Origin: Arsenophonus sp048493715
GTDB taxonomy: Bacteria; Pseudomonadota; Gammaproteobacteria; Enterobacterales; Enterobacteriaceae
Length of the DNA stretch: 64,000 bases
Direction: 5' to 3'
NCBI GenBank assembly: GCA_048493715.1
Contig: JBGDCZ010000006.1
Span: 17,559 to 81,558 of the forward strand
The notes under the pieces are model-generated. The model made no database searches, had not been told where the DNA came from, and saw only the letters and a program-made list of their open reading frames with translations. Below, piece by piece: positions 37,857 to 47,109 of this stretch (within the stretch, counting starts at the first letter, position 1; the number at the start of each line of letters is the position of its first letter). A program made the translations under genes and the position numbers.

Positions 37857-39371
37857 TTATTTTGGATCGTTGCCAAACCAGCAAATATTGCGCGCAGCCA
37901 TAATAATTTCACCAGCCTGTTCATCATTCAGCCCTTCTTCAATATCTCTCAGATCATCGATCCCCTGTTCGGCAAGATCTTCCAATGTACAAATACCATG
38001 AGCAGCTAGGTTCATTGCTAAAGCATGATTCATACCTGATAGATTTAACAGATCCTCAGTTGGCTGATTATCCCCCATACTCTCTTTTTGAGCCAATTCT
38101 AATGTCGTCAGCGTAGCTTTCGCTCTTTCACGCAAAACTTCAATCGTTACCTCATCAAGACCTTCAATTTCTAATAGTTCGTTGATTGGTACATAAGCTA
38201 ATTCTTCTAAGGTAGAAAAACCTTCTTCAACGAGAGCAGTCGCGAATTCTTCATCAATATCAAGATGCTTAGTAAAAGAATCAATAGAGGCATGCGCCTC
38301 CGCTTGATGTTTAGCCTGAAGTTCTTCTGTAGTCATGACATTTAATTCCCATCTGTCATCTCCGCGATGCTTTTTCAGCAACTGAGAAGCTAAGCGAACA
38401 TTTTGGCCATTACGGCCAATTGCCTGAGCCAAATTACTACTTTCAACGGCAACATCCATCGTACACTTATCTTCATCAACTACAATAGAAGCAACATCAG
38501 CAGGCGCCATGGCATTAATCACAAATTGTGCCGGGTTGTCATCCCATAGAACAATATCAATACGTTCTCCACCAAGTTCGCTTGATACTGCTCGTACCCT
38601 TGCGCCACGCATTCCAACACAAGCACCTACCGGATCAATGCGTTTATCATTAGTTTTTACCGCAATTTTTGCTCGCGAGCCTGGGTCACGAGCAGCAGCT
38701 TTAATTTCAATAATTTCTTCACCAATTTCAGGTACTTCAATGCGAAATAACTGAATTAGCATTTCAGGACGAGAACGGCTAACAAACAGCTGCGCCCCGC
38801 GCGCTTCTGGACGTACATCATATAATACACCACGTACACGGTCACCGGGCCGAAAGTTTTCTCGTGGTAACATATCTTCACGCAAAATTACCGCTTCTGC
38901 ATTATTACCTAAATCCAAGGTAATATTTTCACGATTTACTTTTTTTACCACCCCAGTAATGATTTCACCTTGCTGCTCACGGAATTGCTCAACAACCATT
39001 GCTCTCTCAGCTTCACGCACTTTTTGCACAATAACTTGTTTTGCCGTTTGCGTGGTAATGCGATCAAAAGTAACAGACTCTATTTGATCCTCTACATGAT
39101 CACCTAATTTAATCTCGGCGTCTTCAAATTTTGCCGCATCTAAAGTGATTTCACGTGTCGGTTGGGTGACCTCCTCAACCACTAACCAACGCCGAAATGT
39201 ATCAAAATCTCCGGTTTTACGATCAATATTAACGCGAACGTCAATATCTTGTTCATATTTTTTCTTAGTAGCTGTTGCTAATGCGGTCTCAAGCGCCTCA
39301 AAGATTTTTTCACGCGGAAGAGATTTTTCATTAGAAACCGCTTCCACAACAGCCAGAATTTCTTTATTCAT
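37857..39371 (-). CDS. nusA: Transcription termination/antitermination protein NusA
   Basis: Binds RNA polymerase to control pausing, intrinsic termination and antitermination. 504 residues: an N-terminal polymerase-binding domain (MNKEILAVVEAVSNEKSLPRE), an S1 domain (GEIITGVVKKVNRENITLDLG), two KH domains (DPVGACVGMRGARVRAV; AIGRNGQNVRLASQL) and two C-terminal acidic repeats, which are present in Gammaproteobacteria and contact the polymerase alpha subunit. Intact, between rimP and infB. Confidence 0.97.
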   Translation of the reverse strand: MNKEILAVVEAVSNEKSLPREKIFEALETALATATKKKYEQDIDVRVNIDRKTGDFDTFRRWLVVEEVTQPTREITLDAAKFEDAEIKLGDHVEDQIESVTFDRITTQTAKQVIVQKVREAERAMVVEQFREQQGEIITGVVKKVNRENITLDLGNNAEAVILREDMLPRENFRPGDRVRGVLYDVRPEARGAQLFVSRSRPEMLIQLFRIEVPEIGEEIIEIKAAARDPGSRAKIAVKTNDKRIDPVGACVGMRGARVRAVSSELGGERIDIVLWDDNPAQFVINAMAPADVASIVVDEDKCTMDVAVESSNLAQAIGRNGQNVRLASQLLKKHRGDDRWELNVMTTEELQAKHQAEAHASIDSFTKHLDIDEEFATALVEEGFSTLEELAYVPINELLEIEGLDEVTIEVLRERAKATLTTLELAQKESMGDNQPTEDLLNLSGMNHALAMNLAAHGICTLEDLAEQGIDDLRDIEEGLNDEQAGEIIMAARNICWFGNDPK

Positions 39372-39394
39372 CCTAGTTGCCTTATTGAACTTTA

Positions 39395-39847
39395 TTAAAA
39401 GTGGGGTACCAGGTTAGCTTTCTGGATGTTTTTCAGTGCGAACACTTCGTCCTTGCCATCCACAGTAACCGTAATCATTTCGTCATTAACAGCTTTAATT
39501 ATACCTTGCCATTTACGACGGTTCTGCATTGCTATTCTTAATATTAAATTCACTTCTTTACCAAGAAAACGCCGATAGTGTGCAACAGTAAAGAGCGGAC
39601 GCTCAAGTCCTGGTGAAGATATCTCCAGGCTATAAGGCACTGAAATTGGATCTTCAACATCCAATACTGCACTGACCTGGTGGCTAACATCGGCACAATC
39701 ATTAACAGTAACACCATTTTCATTATCAATATAAACGCGTAATGTCGAAACACGTGCACGAATAAACTCCAGACCAACAAATTCAAAACCTAGTGCTTCT
39801 ACCGGCAATGAAATCATCGATGTTAATTTTTGCTCTAACGTGGACAA
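39395..39847 (-). CDS. rimP: Ribosome maturation factor RimP
   Basis: Needed for 30S assembly. 150 residues starting at TTG 39847 (STLEQKLTSMI), with a G-rich ribosome site (GGGGTGGGG) directly upstream. Conserved blocks: GFEFVGLEFIR, DCADVSHQVSAVLDVEDPI, SSPGLERPLFT and the C-terminal FALKNIQKANLVPHF. It heads the nusA-infB operon and follows the fMet tRNA, the same order as E. coli metY-rimP. Intact. Confidence 0.96.
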   Translation of the reverse strand: MSTLEQKLTSMISLPVEALGFEFVGLEFIRARVSTLRVYIDNENGVTVNDCADVSHQVSAVLDVEDPISVPYSLEISSPGLERPLFTVAHYRRFLGKEVNLILRIAMQNRRKWQGIIKAVNDEMITVTVDGKDEVFALKNIQKANLVPHF

Positions 39848-39869
39848 ACCCCACCCCCAGACATAAAAA

Positions 39870-39884
39870 AAGGGCTAAAAGCCC
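39870..39884 (-). terminator. Terminator between fMet tRNA and rimP (proximal to rimP)
   Basis: On the minus strand GGGCT TTT AGCCC is followed by seven T residues, directly before the rimP leader. It probably attenuates transcription coming from the tRNA promoter. Confidence 0.7.
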
Positions 39885-39904
39885 AGTAATTCTGTTTTAA
39901 ATAA

Positions 39905-39929
39905 CAAAAAACCCCGAAAATCGGGGCTT
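39905..39929 (-). terminator. Terminator after fMet tRNA
   Basis: On the minus strand the hairpin AGCCCCGA TTT TCGGGGT is followed by a run of T residues. It is the first of two tandem terminators that separate the tRNA from rimP. Confidence 0.85.
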
Positions 39930-40039
39930 TATGCAACTGGACCCTATACACTGCCAGTAGGTTTAACCCCTGACTCAGCACTCTTCCAAACGAAAAATAA
40001 TCCAAATAAAACGCCTGAAATAGATCATATGCTAAGAAG

Positions 40040-40116
<77 letters not shown>

Positions 40117-40181
40117 TTCGGAAATGGAAATTCCGCAAATTCTACGCTGATAATATGCGAAACGCAAGTTATCTTTTAAAA

Positions 40182-40271
40182 TGGTGCCGAGGACGGGACT
40201 TGAACCCGTACGCCCGTTTTATAGGCACTACCACCTCAAGGTAGCGTGTATACCAATTTCACCACCTCGGC
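40182..40271 (-). tRNA. leuU: tRNA-Leu (anticodon GAG)
   Basis: 90 bases including CCA, a class II tRNA with a long variable arm (TGCCTATAAAACGGGCGT region). Acceptor GCCGAGG pairs with CCTCGGC. The anticodon loop TTGAGGT reads CUC/CUU. It follows secG as in E. coli. argG, which separates leuU and metY there, is absent. Confidence 0.96.
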
Positions 40272-40326
40272 ACACCAATAAGACAATTTGTTGCTAAACT
40301 GTCTCACTACGCAAACTGTTGTTTAA

Positions 40327-40662
40327 TTAATGAGGGATATCATTTGTTGGGGCTACAGGTGCTGTGGGCACAGCTGGTTTCTCAACTTTCACAGGTTCAC
40401 CAATGTTTTCCCATTTGCTTCCAGTCACACTTTTATTGGAGGTCAAATTCCCTAAAACTAAACTGATAACAAAGAATAATATTGCAAAGATAGCAGTCAT
40501 CCGCGTCATAAAATTACCTGATCCTGATGAACCAAATAATGTTGCAGAAGCACCTGCACCGAATGAAGCTCCCATATCAGCACCTTTCCCTTGTTGCAGC
40601 ATGATCATACCAATCAGCACAATTGAGACTAATAAAAGGATAACTAAAAGGATTATGTACAT
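40327..40662 (-). CDS. secG: Protein-export membrane protein SecG
   Basis: Accessory subunit of the SecYEG translocon that eases SecA cycling. 111 residues: a first membrane helix (IILLVILLLVSIVLIGMIML), then the conserved QQGKGADMGASFGAGAS loop, a second helix (AIFAILFFVISLVLG), and a Pro/Val-rich tail. Placed between glmM and leuU as in E. coli. Intact. Confidence 0.95.
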   Translation of the reverse strand: MYIILLVILLLVSIVLIGMIMLQQGKGADMGASFGAGASATLFGSSGSGNFMTRMTAIFAILFFVISLVLGNLTSNKSVTGSKWENIGEPVKVEKPAVPTAPVAPTNDIPH

Positions 40663-40719
40663 AGCTAACTACCTATTTGACAATAAAGTTAGGAAAAACT
40701 TATCTACTGCATGCAACTT

Positions 40720-40746
40720 GCTCCTTAAATCATTACCTTAAGGAGC
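40720..40746. other. Inverted repeat in the glmM-secG gap
   Basis: Perfect 9-base arms GCTCCTTAA / TTAAGGAGC enclose a nine-base loop, with GGTTTT on the plus-strand side. The T tract is on the wrong side for glmM, so it is not a clear terminator of the minus-strand genes. The remaining 254-base gap holds no gene. Confidence 0.45.
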
Positions 40747-40916
40747 GGTTTTGAATACTAACCAAACCTTAGCTGACAAGCAAGATTATTTTTATCTCAT
40801 TGCTCTATATTGTAGGAAAAAACAACAAAAGTCGTTACCTGAAACCAGTTTGATAAAAATGCCACCAAACTTGTGCAACTATATGATTTGTAGTAAAAAT
40901 GATAACATATTACGAT

Positions 40917-42254
40917 CTATTTTACTTGTTTGACCACATCAGCAATGCGATTAGCCATGGCAGTAACCTGTTTTTCATCTTCACCTTCTACCATAATTCG
41001 TATTAAAGGTTCAGTACCTGATTTACGCAATAAAACCCGTCCTCGGCCTGCTAATTCATTTTCCACTTGGTTTACCACATTTAAAACATCTTCTGTAGAT
41101 AATGGATCATGGCTACCGGAAAAACGCACATTTACCAATACCTGAGGCATCAATTTCATCTCACGACACAGATCATAAAGGCTCATATCATTACGGATCA
41201 TTGCACTTAAAACTTGTAACCCTGCAATAATACCATCACCTGTTGTCGTTTTATCTAATAAGATAATGTGTCCTGAATTTTCAGCACCAAAACGCCATCC
41301 CAGCTCTTGTAATTTTTCAAGAACATAACGATCGCCTACTTTTGCCCGGATAAAAGGTATACCCAATTCTTGCAGTGCTAATTCTAACCCCATATTACTC
41401 ATTAAAGTACCAACAACGCCACCGTGCAGTTGACCTTGTCGTAGCTCATCATGAGCAATAATATAAAGAATTTGATCGCCATCGATTCTATTGCCTCGAT
41501 GATCAACCATTATTACCCGATCACCATCACCATCAAACGCAAGACCAATATCAGCTTTTTCTGCTACAACTCGTTTTTGCAACATCGCAACGTCGGTCGC
41601 CCCGCAGCCGTGATTAATATTCAGTCCATTTGGTTCACACCCAATTGCGATGACTTCCGCACCAAGCTCAATTAAAACATTCGGTGCAATATGATATGTT
41701 GCGCCATTAGCACAATCTAAAACTATTTTTAAACCACTTAAACTTTGATCGCTGGGAAAAGTCCCTTTGCAATACTCTATATAACGCCCTGCAGCATCAA
41801 CAATACGACTAGCTCGCCCTAACTCCGCAGACTCTACACACGTAAGGGGTTTTTCCATCTCTGCCTCTATTGCTTCTTCTACGTCATCAGGTAACTTAGT
41901 CCCATCAATAGAAAAGAATTTAATACCATTATCATAATAAGGATTATGAGAAGCAGAAATGACAATACCAGCCTCCGCACGGTATGTGCGTGTTAAATAA
42001 GCAATCGCTGGCGTAGGCACAGGACCCGTAAATGCAGCAGATAAGCCAGCTGCAGCAAGACCCGCTTCTAAAGATGATTCCAACATATACCCTGAAATAC
42101 GTGTATCTTTACCTATGATTATTTTACGAGAACCATGCCGCGCCAAAACCTTACCCGCTGCCCAACCCAATTTCAAAACAAAATCAGGGGTAATTGGGTT
42201 TTCTCCTACTTTGCCACGAATACCATCGGTGCCAAAATATTTGCGCTTACTCAT
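40917..42254 (-). CDS. glmM: Phosphoglucosamine mutase
   Basis: Interconverts glucosamine-6-P and glucosamine-1-P on the way to UDP-GlcNAc for peptidoglycan and LPS. 445 residues from ATG 42254 (MSKRKYFGTDGIRG), chosen over a longer frame because the family starts there. The phosphoserine loop ISASHNPYYDNG, the metal motif DGDGDRV and the sugar/phosphate loops GENSGH and RKSGTEPLIR are present. Its ATG lies inside the folP stop (ATGAGTAA), an 8-base overlap that implies coupling. Intact. Confidence 0.96.
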   Translation of the reverse strand: MSKRKYFGTDGIRGKVGENPITPDFVLKLGWAAGKVLARHGSRKIIIGKDTRISGYMLESSLEAGLAAAGLSAAFTGPVPTPAIAYLTRTYRAEAGIVISASHNPYYDNGIKFFSIDGTKLPDDVEEAIEAEMEKPLTCVESAELGRASRIVDAAGRYIEYCKGTFPSDQSLSGLKIVLDCANGATYHIAPNVLIELGAEVIAIGCEPNGLNINHGCGATDVAMLQKRVVAEKADIGLAFDGDGDRVIMVDHRGNRIDGDQILYIIAHDELRQGQLHGGVVGTLMSNMGLELALQELGIPFIRAKVGDRYVLEKLQELGWRFGAENSGHIILLDKTTTGDGIIAGLQVLSAMIRNDMSLYDLCREMKLMPQVLVNVRFSGSHDPLSTEDVLNVVNQVENELAGRGRVLLRKSGTEPLIRIMVEGEDEKQVTAMANRIADVVKQVK

Positions 42255-43095
42255 AATCATCTGTTTCCTTTGCTGAAAGGGTTGCTTGAACAATCTTCAT
42301 AGCTTGTACAGTTTCTTTCACATCATGAGCACGAATAATCTGTGCTCCCTGCATAGCTGCGATAACTGCGCATGCGATACTGCCAGTAAGCCGTTCCTCT
42401 AGTGGTACATCTAATAACTCACCAATCATAGTTTTACGAGACATACCAACTAGTAGTGGCGCGCCTAAGGTATGAAATTCATTTAATTTCGCTAATAATT
42501 GATAATTATGTGCCAAGTTTTTACCAAAACCGAAACCTGGATCAATAATCAAGCGATTTTTTGCAATGCCAACCGCTTCACAGCGGTTAATTTCATCTGA
42601 TAAATACTGTTTTACTTCTGCAACCACATTTTTATAATCTGGCGTTTGTTGCATTGTCTTAGGTTGACCTAACATATGCATAATACAAATCGGTAGCCCC
42701 GTTTCAGCAGCAGCTTCCAATGCACCCGTTTCATGTAACGACCTAACATCATTAATAATATGAGCACCTACTCTGGCTGCTTCCGTCATGACAACAGCTT
42801 TAGATGTATCAACAGAAACCCAAACATCAAAACGGTCAGTCACTGCTTCAATTATCGGGATAACCCGGTCAAGTTCTTGCTGTAGACTTACTTCACTAGC
42901 ACCCGGGCGTGTTGATTCACCGCCGATATCGATAATTGCCGCACCATGGTCAACCATACTCGCTACATGCTTGAGCGCATAGTCATAACGATTGTATATA
43001 CCACCATCAGAAAAAGAGTCTGGAGTAACATTTAATATTCCCATAACGATAGGACAATTGAGATCAAGATCTATTTTTCGGGCAGTAATTTTCAT
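42247..43095 (-). CDS. folP: Dihydropteroate synthase
   Basis: Condenses p-aminobenzoate with the pterin diphosphate in folate synthesis; target of sulfonamides. 282 residues from ATG 43095 (MKITARKIDLDL). Motifs: MGILNVTPDSFSDGG, GGESTRPGA, HIINDVRS and DPGFGFGKN. A longer upstream frame exists but would run through a strong terminator hairpin, so the internal ATG is preferred. Overlaps glmM. Intact. Confidence 0.95.
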   Translation of the reverse strand: MKITARKIDLDLNCPIVMGILNVTPDSFSDGGIYNRYDYALKHVASMVDHGAAIIDIGGESTRPGASEVSLQQELDRVIPIIEAVTDRFDVWVSVDTSKAVVMTEAARVGAHIINDVRSLHETGALEAAAETGLPICIMHMLGQPKTMQQTPDYKNVVAEVKQYLSDEINRCEAVGIAKNRLIIDPGFGFGKNLAHNYQLLAKLNEFHTLGAPLLVGMSRKTMIGELLDVPLEERLTGSIACAVIAAMQGAQIIRAHDVKETVQAMKIVQATLSAKETDDYE

Positions 43096-43116
43096 AATCA
43101 CCTTACTCAACAAACA

Positions 43117-43140
43117 AAACCCCAGGTTATCCTGGGGTTT
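43117..43140 (-). terminator. Terminator between ftsH and folP
   Basis: A perfect 10-base stem AAACCCCAGG / CCTGGGGTTT with a TTAT loop, followed on the minus strand by TTTTGTTT. It ends transcription from ftsH, 21 bases before the folP start. Confidence 0.85.
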
Positions 43141-43287
43141 CAATCATTTATTTATTTCACATAGAGAGTCGATGATCATTAACGATTCTCTGTGTTACTA
43201 CCATTATCATTTCCACGCACGCCATCTTCATTCTTCATTCTGAGTAGCAGAAATATTATTTTCTGACTCTCCTTGTGATGAAGATGT

Positions 43288-45132
43288 TCAAATAGGATTA
43301 CTACTATCATTATCATCCCAGCCAACTGGAGCTCTAACTGGACGACGATTCATTAAATCATCTATTTGAGGGGCGTCAATGGTTTCATATTTCATTAACG
43401 CGTCCTTCATAGCATGAAGAATATCCATATGGTCATGCAAAATCTGACGAGCACGTTTATAGTTACGATCAATAATGGCTTTGATCTCTTCGTCAATAAC
43501 ACGCGCAGTTTCGTCAGACATATGATTAGCTTTAGCAACCGAACGACCAAGGAACACTTCACCTTCTTCTTCGGCATAGAGCAATGGCCCTAATTTCTCA
43601 GAAAAACCCCATTGCGTTACCATATTACGAGCAAGATTAGTTGCTATTTTAATATCGTTTGATGCCCCAGTAGATACCTTTTCTGAACCGTAAATAATTT
43701 CTTCCGCTAATCTGCCACCATAAAGTGTTGAAATTTGGCTTTCTAGCTTTTGACGACTCGCACCAATCTGATCACCTTCTGGCAAGAAGAATGTAACACC
43801 TAATGCACGACCACGAGGGATAATCGTCACTTTATGAACAGGATCATGCTCTGGAACAATACGTCCAATAATCGCATGACCCGCCTCATGATAAGCAGTA
43901 GATTCTTTCTGTTCTTCTGTCATGACCATAGAACGACGCTCAGCACCCATCATGATCTTGTCTTTAGCCTTTTCAAATTCCACCATAGTGACAACACGCT
44001 TATTTCCCCGTGCCGCAAAAAGGGCGGCTTCATTAACTAAGTTAGCTAAATCAGCACCAGAAAAACCTGGTGTGCCTCGTGCCAAAACTGAAGCATCAAC
44101 ACTCGGATCTAACGGTACACGGCGCATATGAACTTTCAAAATTTGCTCACGACCACGTACATCAGGTAGACCAACCACCACTTGCCGATCAAAACGTCCA
44201 GGACGTAATAATGCTGGATCTAAGACATCTGGCCGGTTGGTTGCTGCAATAACAATAATACCTTCATTACCTTCAAATCCATCCATCTCTACCAACATTT
44301 GGTTAAGAGTTTGTTCACGCTCATCGTGTCCTCCTCCCAAACCTGCACCACGTTGACGACCAACAGCATCTATTTCGTCGATAAAGATGATACAAGGAGC
44401 AGCTTTCTTTGCCTGTTCAAACATATCACGAACACGAGAAGCGCCAACCCCAACGAACATTTCTACAAAGTCTGAACCAGAGATAGTAAAAAAAGGAACC
44501 TTTGCTTCCCCAGCAATCGCTTTAGCTAATAAAGTCTTACCCGTTCCCGGTGGACCTACCATCAAAATTCCCTTAGGAATTTTACCACCTAATTTTTGAA
44601 AACGGCCCGGTTCGCGCAAATATTCAACTAGCTCACCAACTTCTTCTTTCGCTTCATCACAACCAGCAACATCAGCAAAAGTTGTTTTAATTTGATCTTC
44701 TGTCAGCATGCGAGCCTTACTCTTACCAAAGGACATAGCACCTTTGCCACCTCCCCCCTGCATCTGACGCATGAAAAAGATCCAAACCCCAATCAGCAAT
44801 AACATTGGGAACCAGGAAATGAAAATAGTTGCTAAGAAACTTTGCTCTTGAGGTGGTTCACCAATAACGGTGACATGTCTTTCAAGTAAGGTATCCAACA
44901 ATCTTGGATCCTCTCTAACTGGAATATAAGTCGTATAACGACTGTTATCCGTTTTCTTAACATTTATTTCACGATCAGAAATCCGCACTTCACGTATCTG
45001 ATCCTGAGTTAACTCATTCATAAAGGTAGAATAATCCACCCTGCGACTATTCGAATCGCTAGGACCAAAACTCTGGAATAGAGACATCAGGACTACCGCA
45101 ATGACTACCCAGAGAATCAGGTTTTTCGCCAT
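43288..45132 (-). CDS. ftsH: ATP-dependent zinc metalloprotease FtsH, short C-terminus
   Basis: Membrane-anchored AAA protease that degrades misfolded membrane proteins, LpxC and others. 614 residues from ATG 45132 (MAKNLILW); a TTG three codons upstream is a possible alternative. It has two membrane helices, Walker A GPPGTGKT, the second region of homology with ATNRPDVLDPALLRPGR, and zinc motif HEAGH. E. coli FtsH is 644 residues. Here TGA at 43288-43290 follows SSNPI, and 19 more codons of a Ser/Gln/Glu-rich tail are open beyond it. The catalytic part is complete, so it should be functional with a trimmed disordered tail. Confidence 0.95.
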   Translation of the reverse strand: MAKNLILWVVIAVVLMSLFQSFGPSDSNSRRVDYSTFMNELTQDQIREVRISDREINVKKTDNSRYTTYIPVREDPRLLDTLLERHVTVIGEPPQEQSFLATIFISWFPMLLLIGVWIFFMRQMQGGGGKGAMSFGKSKARMLTEDQIKTTFADVAGCDEAKEEVGELVEYLREPGRFQKLGGKIPKGILMVGPPGTGKTLLAKAIAGEAKVPFFTISGSDFVEMFVGVGASRVRDMFEQAKKAAPCIIFIDEIDAVGRQRGAGLGGGHDEREQTLNQMLVEMDGFEGNEGIIVIAATNRPDVLDPALLRPGRFDRQVVVGLPDVRGREQILKVHMRRVPLDPSVDASVLARGTPGFSGADLANLVNEAALFAARGNKRVVTMVEFEKAKDKIMMGAERRSMVMTEEQKESTAYHEAGHAIIGRIVPEHDPVHKVTIIPRGRALGVTFFLPEGDQIGASRQKLESQISTLYGGRLAEEIIYGSEKVSTGASNDIKIATNLARNMVTQWGFSEKLGPLLYAEEEGEVFLGRSVAKANHMSDETARVIDEEIKAIIDRNYKRARQILHDHMDILHAMKDALMKYETIDAPQIDDLMNRRPVRAPVGWDDNDSSNPI

Positions 45133-45191
45133 GTCACTCAAGGGATGAACCTCTTCATTACAACTATGTTAAATAAATAACGTACAGGGTA

Positions 45192-45821
45192 CTATATTTT
45201 ACGTCCTGTCGCTACAATGTACACTTCACGTGAACGTGCTCGTGAAGCATCTGGTTTACGAATTTTAACTTTCAAAAATAGAGAGCGAATTTCCTTCAGA
45301 TATTCATCAAAGCCTTCTCCCTGAAATACTTTAACCATAAAACTTCCCCCGGAAGCCAGCACGTCACGACACATATCTAACGCTAGCTCAACCAGATACA
45401 TGGATCGAGGAATATCGACCGCAGGTGCCCCACTCATATTGGGAGCCATATCTGACATAACAACCTGGACTTTTTTATCACCAACACGTTCAAGCAATGC
45501 CTTTAATATCTGCTTATCTCGAAAATCTCCTTGCAAGAAATCAACACCAACGATGGGATCCATTAGTAATAAATCACATGCAACAACTCGACCCGTCTGG
45601 CCAACTTTATTAGCTGCATATTGAGACCAACCACCGGGCGCTGCCCCCAAATCAACAACGGTCATACCAGGTTTAAATATTTTATCACTCTGCTGGATCT
45701 CATCCAATTTAAACCATGCACGTGAGCGAAACCCTTTTTTTTGTGCTTGAAGAACATATTTATCACTAAAATGTTCCTGCAACCAACGACTAGAGCTTGC
45801 CGAACGCTTTTTATTACCCAT
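45192..45821 (-). CDS. rlmE: 23S rRNA 2'-O-ribose U2552 methyltransferase RlmE
   Basis: Methylates U2552 in the A loop of 23S rRNA (FtsJ/RrmJ fold). 209 residues with the SAM motif VDLGAAPGGWSQY and the K-D-K-E catalytic tetrad in WFKLDE, VMSDMAPN, FMVKVFQGEG and SREVY. Upstream of ftsH and divergent from yhbY, as in E. coli. Intact. Confidence 0.96.
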   Translation of the reverse strand: MGNKKRSASSSRWLQEHFSDKYVLQAQKKGFRSRAWFKLDEIQQSDKIFKPGMTVVDLGAAPGGWSQYAANKVGQTGRVVACDLLLMDPIVGVDFLQGDFRDKQILKALLERVGDKKVQVVMSDMAPNMSGAPAVDIPRSMYLVELALDMCRDVLASGGSFMVKVFQGEGFDEYLKEIRSLFLKVKIRKPDASRARSREVYIVATGRKI

Positions 45822-45955
45822 TATTTTTCCAACTATACTTATAAAATAACATCTATCTTTGCCATTTTCGATATACCAAAATCATAGAATTTATGGTTAT
45901 AACTAAAAGATGGCGGTAGAATCTACCGTTTTCAATCCCACTTAAGCAAAAAACA

Positions 45956-46291
45956 ATGACTCTTAATAAAAAGCAAATACAATATCTAAAAAGCCTTGCC
46001 CATCATCTAAACCCTATTGTAATTATAGGTAAAAATGGCTTAACTGAATGTGTTTTAGCTGAAATCGAACAATCCTTATCACACCATTAGCTTATGAAAA
46101 TCAAAATTGCTAGCGAAGATCGTGAGACCAAAGACTTGATAGCTAGTACCATTGTGCAAGAAACCCATGCTATCAACGTGCAAATTATTGGTAAAATCTT
46201 GATACTCTATCGTCCTTCTGAAACACACAAGATCATTTTACCAAATAAGTCCTATACATTTATACAAAAATGCCATCTCATCGCAGGGTAA
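45956..46291 (+). pseudogene. yhbY: YhbY (CRM-domain ribosome assembly protein) with an internal amber codon
   Basis: YhbY binds pre-50S particles through a CRS1-YhbY fold. From ATG 45956 (MTLNKKQIQYLKSLAH) the frame contains the GKNGLTE loop (the GxxG RNA-binding element). It then meets TAG at 46088-46090 where E. coli has Glu (HH-E-L). The same frame continues without a shift through KIASEDRETKDLIAS and VQIIGKILILYRP to TAA at 46291. The C-terminus is about 15 residues longer than usual and runs into the terminator. A single nonsense change: recent decay, or possible low-level suppression. Confidence 0.85.
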
Positions 46292-46314
46292 AAAAGGCCA
46301 TATCGGCCTCTTTT
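46291..46314. terminator. Bidirectional terminator between yhbY and greA
   Basis: AGGCC ATATC GGCCT is flanked by an A run on the left and TTTT on the right, and serves the convergent genes on both sides. Confidence 0.75.
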
Positions 46315-46366
46315 ACTTTAAATTAACTCAAGGATATAACGCTTTAATAGAAAATGAAAATCGAAA

Positions 46367-46843
46367 TCAAATATATTCCACTTTCAAGATTTCATACTCA
46401 ACTTCACCACCTGGTGTAGAAATGACTACCACATCATCCATCGTCTTACCAATCAAACCTCGAGCTATCGGTGAATTAACAGAAATGAGATTTTCTTTGA
46501 TATCAGCTTCATCATCACCGACTATACGGTAAGTCTGCTCTTCATTTGTCGTTACGTTAAATACAGTGACTGTAGCACCAAATATTATACGACCAGTATT
46601 TTTCATTTTTGTTACATCAATAACTTGTAAATGAGACAATTTAGCCTCGATTTCTTGGATACGTCCCTCGCAAAATCCTTGCTGCTCACGTGCTACATGA
46701 TATTCTGCATTTTCTTTCAAATCACCATGTTCACGTGCTTCTGCAATAGCAGCAATAATTTCAGGACGGCGGATATTCTTTAAAAATTCTAACTCTTCAC
46801 GCAACTTTTCTGCGCCACGTACCGTCATTGGAATCTGTTTCAT
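46367..46843 (-). CDS. greA: Transcription elongation factor GreA
   Basis: Rescues backtracked RNA polymerase by stimulating transcript cleavage. 158 residues from ATG 46843 (MKQIPMTVRGAEKLREEL). The N-terminal coiled coil carries the acidic tip AREHGDLKENAEYH. The C-terminal domain contains GRIIFGATV, YRIVGDDEAD and the S-P-I-A-R-x-L-I-G-K signature. Divergent from dacB as in E. coli. Intact. Confidence 0.97.
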   Translation of the reverse strand: MKQIPMTVRGAEKLREELEFLKNIRRPEIIAAIAEAREHGDLKENAEYHVAREQQGFCEGRIQEIEAKLSHLQVIDVTKMKNTGRIIFGATVTVFNVTTNEEQTYRIVGDDEADIKENLISVNSPIARGLIGKTMDDVVVISTPGGEVEYEILKVEYI

Positions 46844-47109
46844 TAATAAATGCCTCTGATTCTTTCCTAAATAAAAACTAAATATCTTCCTGATTTTTCT
46901 GTCATTAAAGCAAATTAGCACTTCTGACAAAACAACATTCTAGGCAAACAAAAAGGGGGGACAAACCTTGTTAACTATTAGTTTGCAGCTATATTATTCT
47001 ATCATTTAATTAACCATTCTAACGCACACTTAATGCTAGGTCATCGTTTACTTTTTTCTGCATTACACTTTAGTATGTCTATTATGTCTACTTTTTATAT
47101 ACAGCACTT

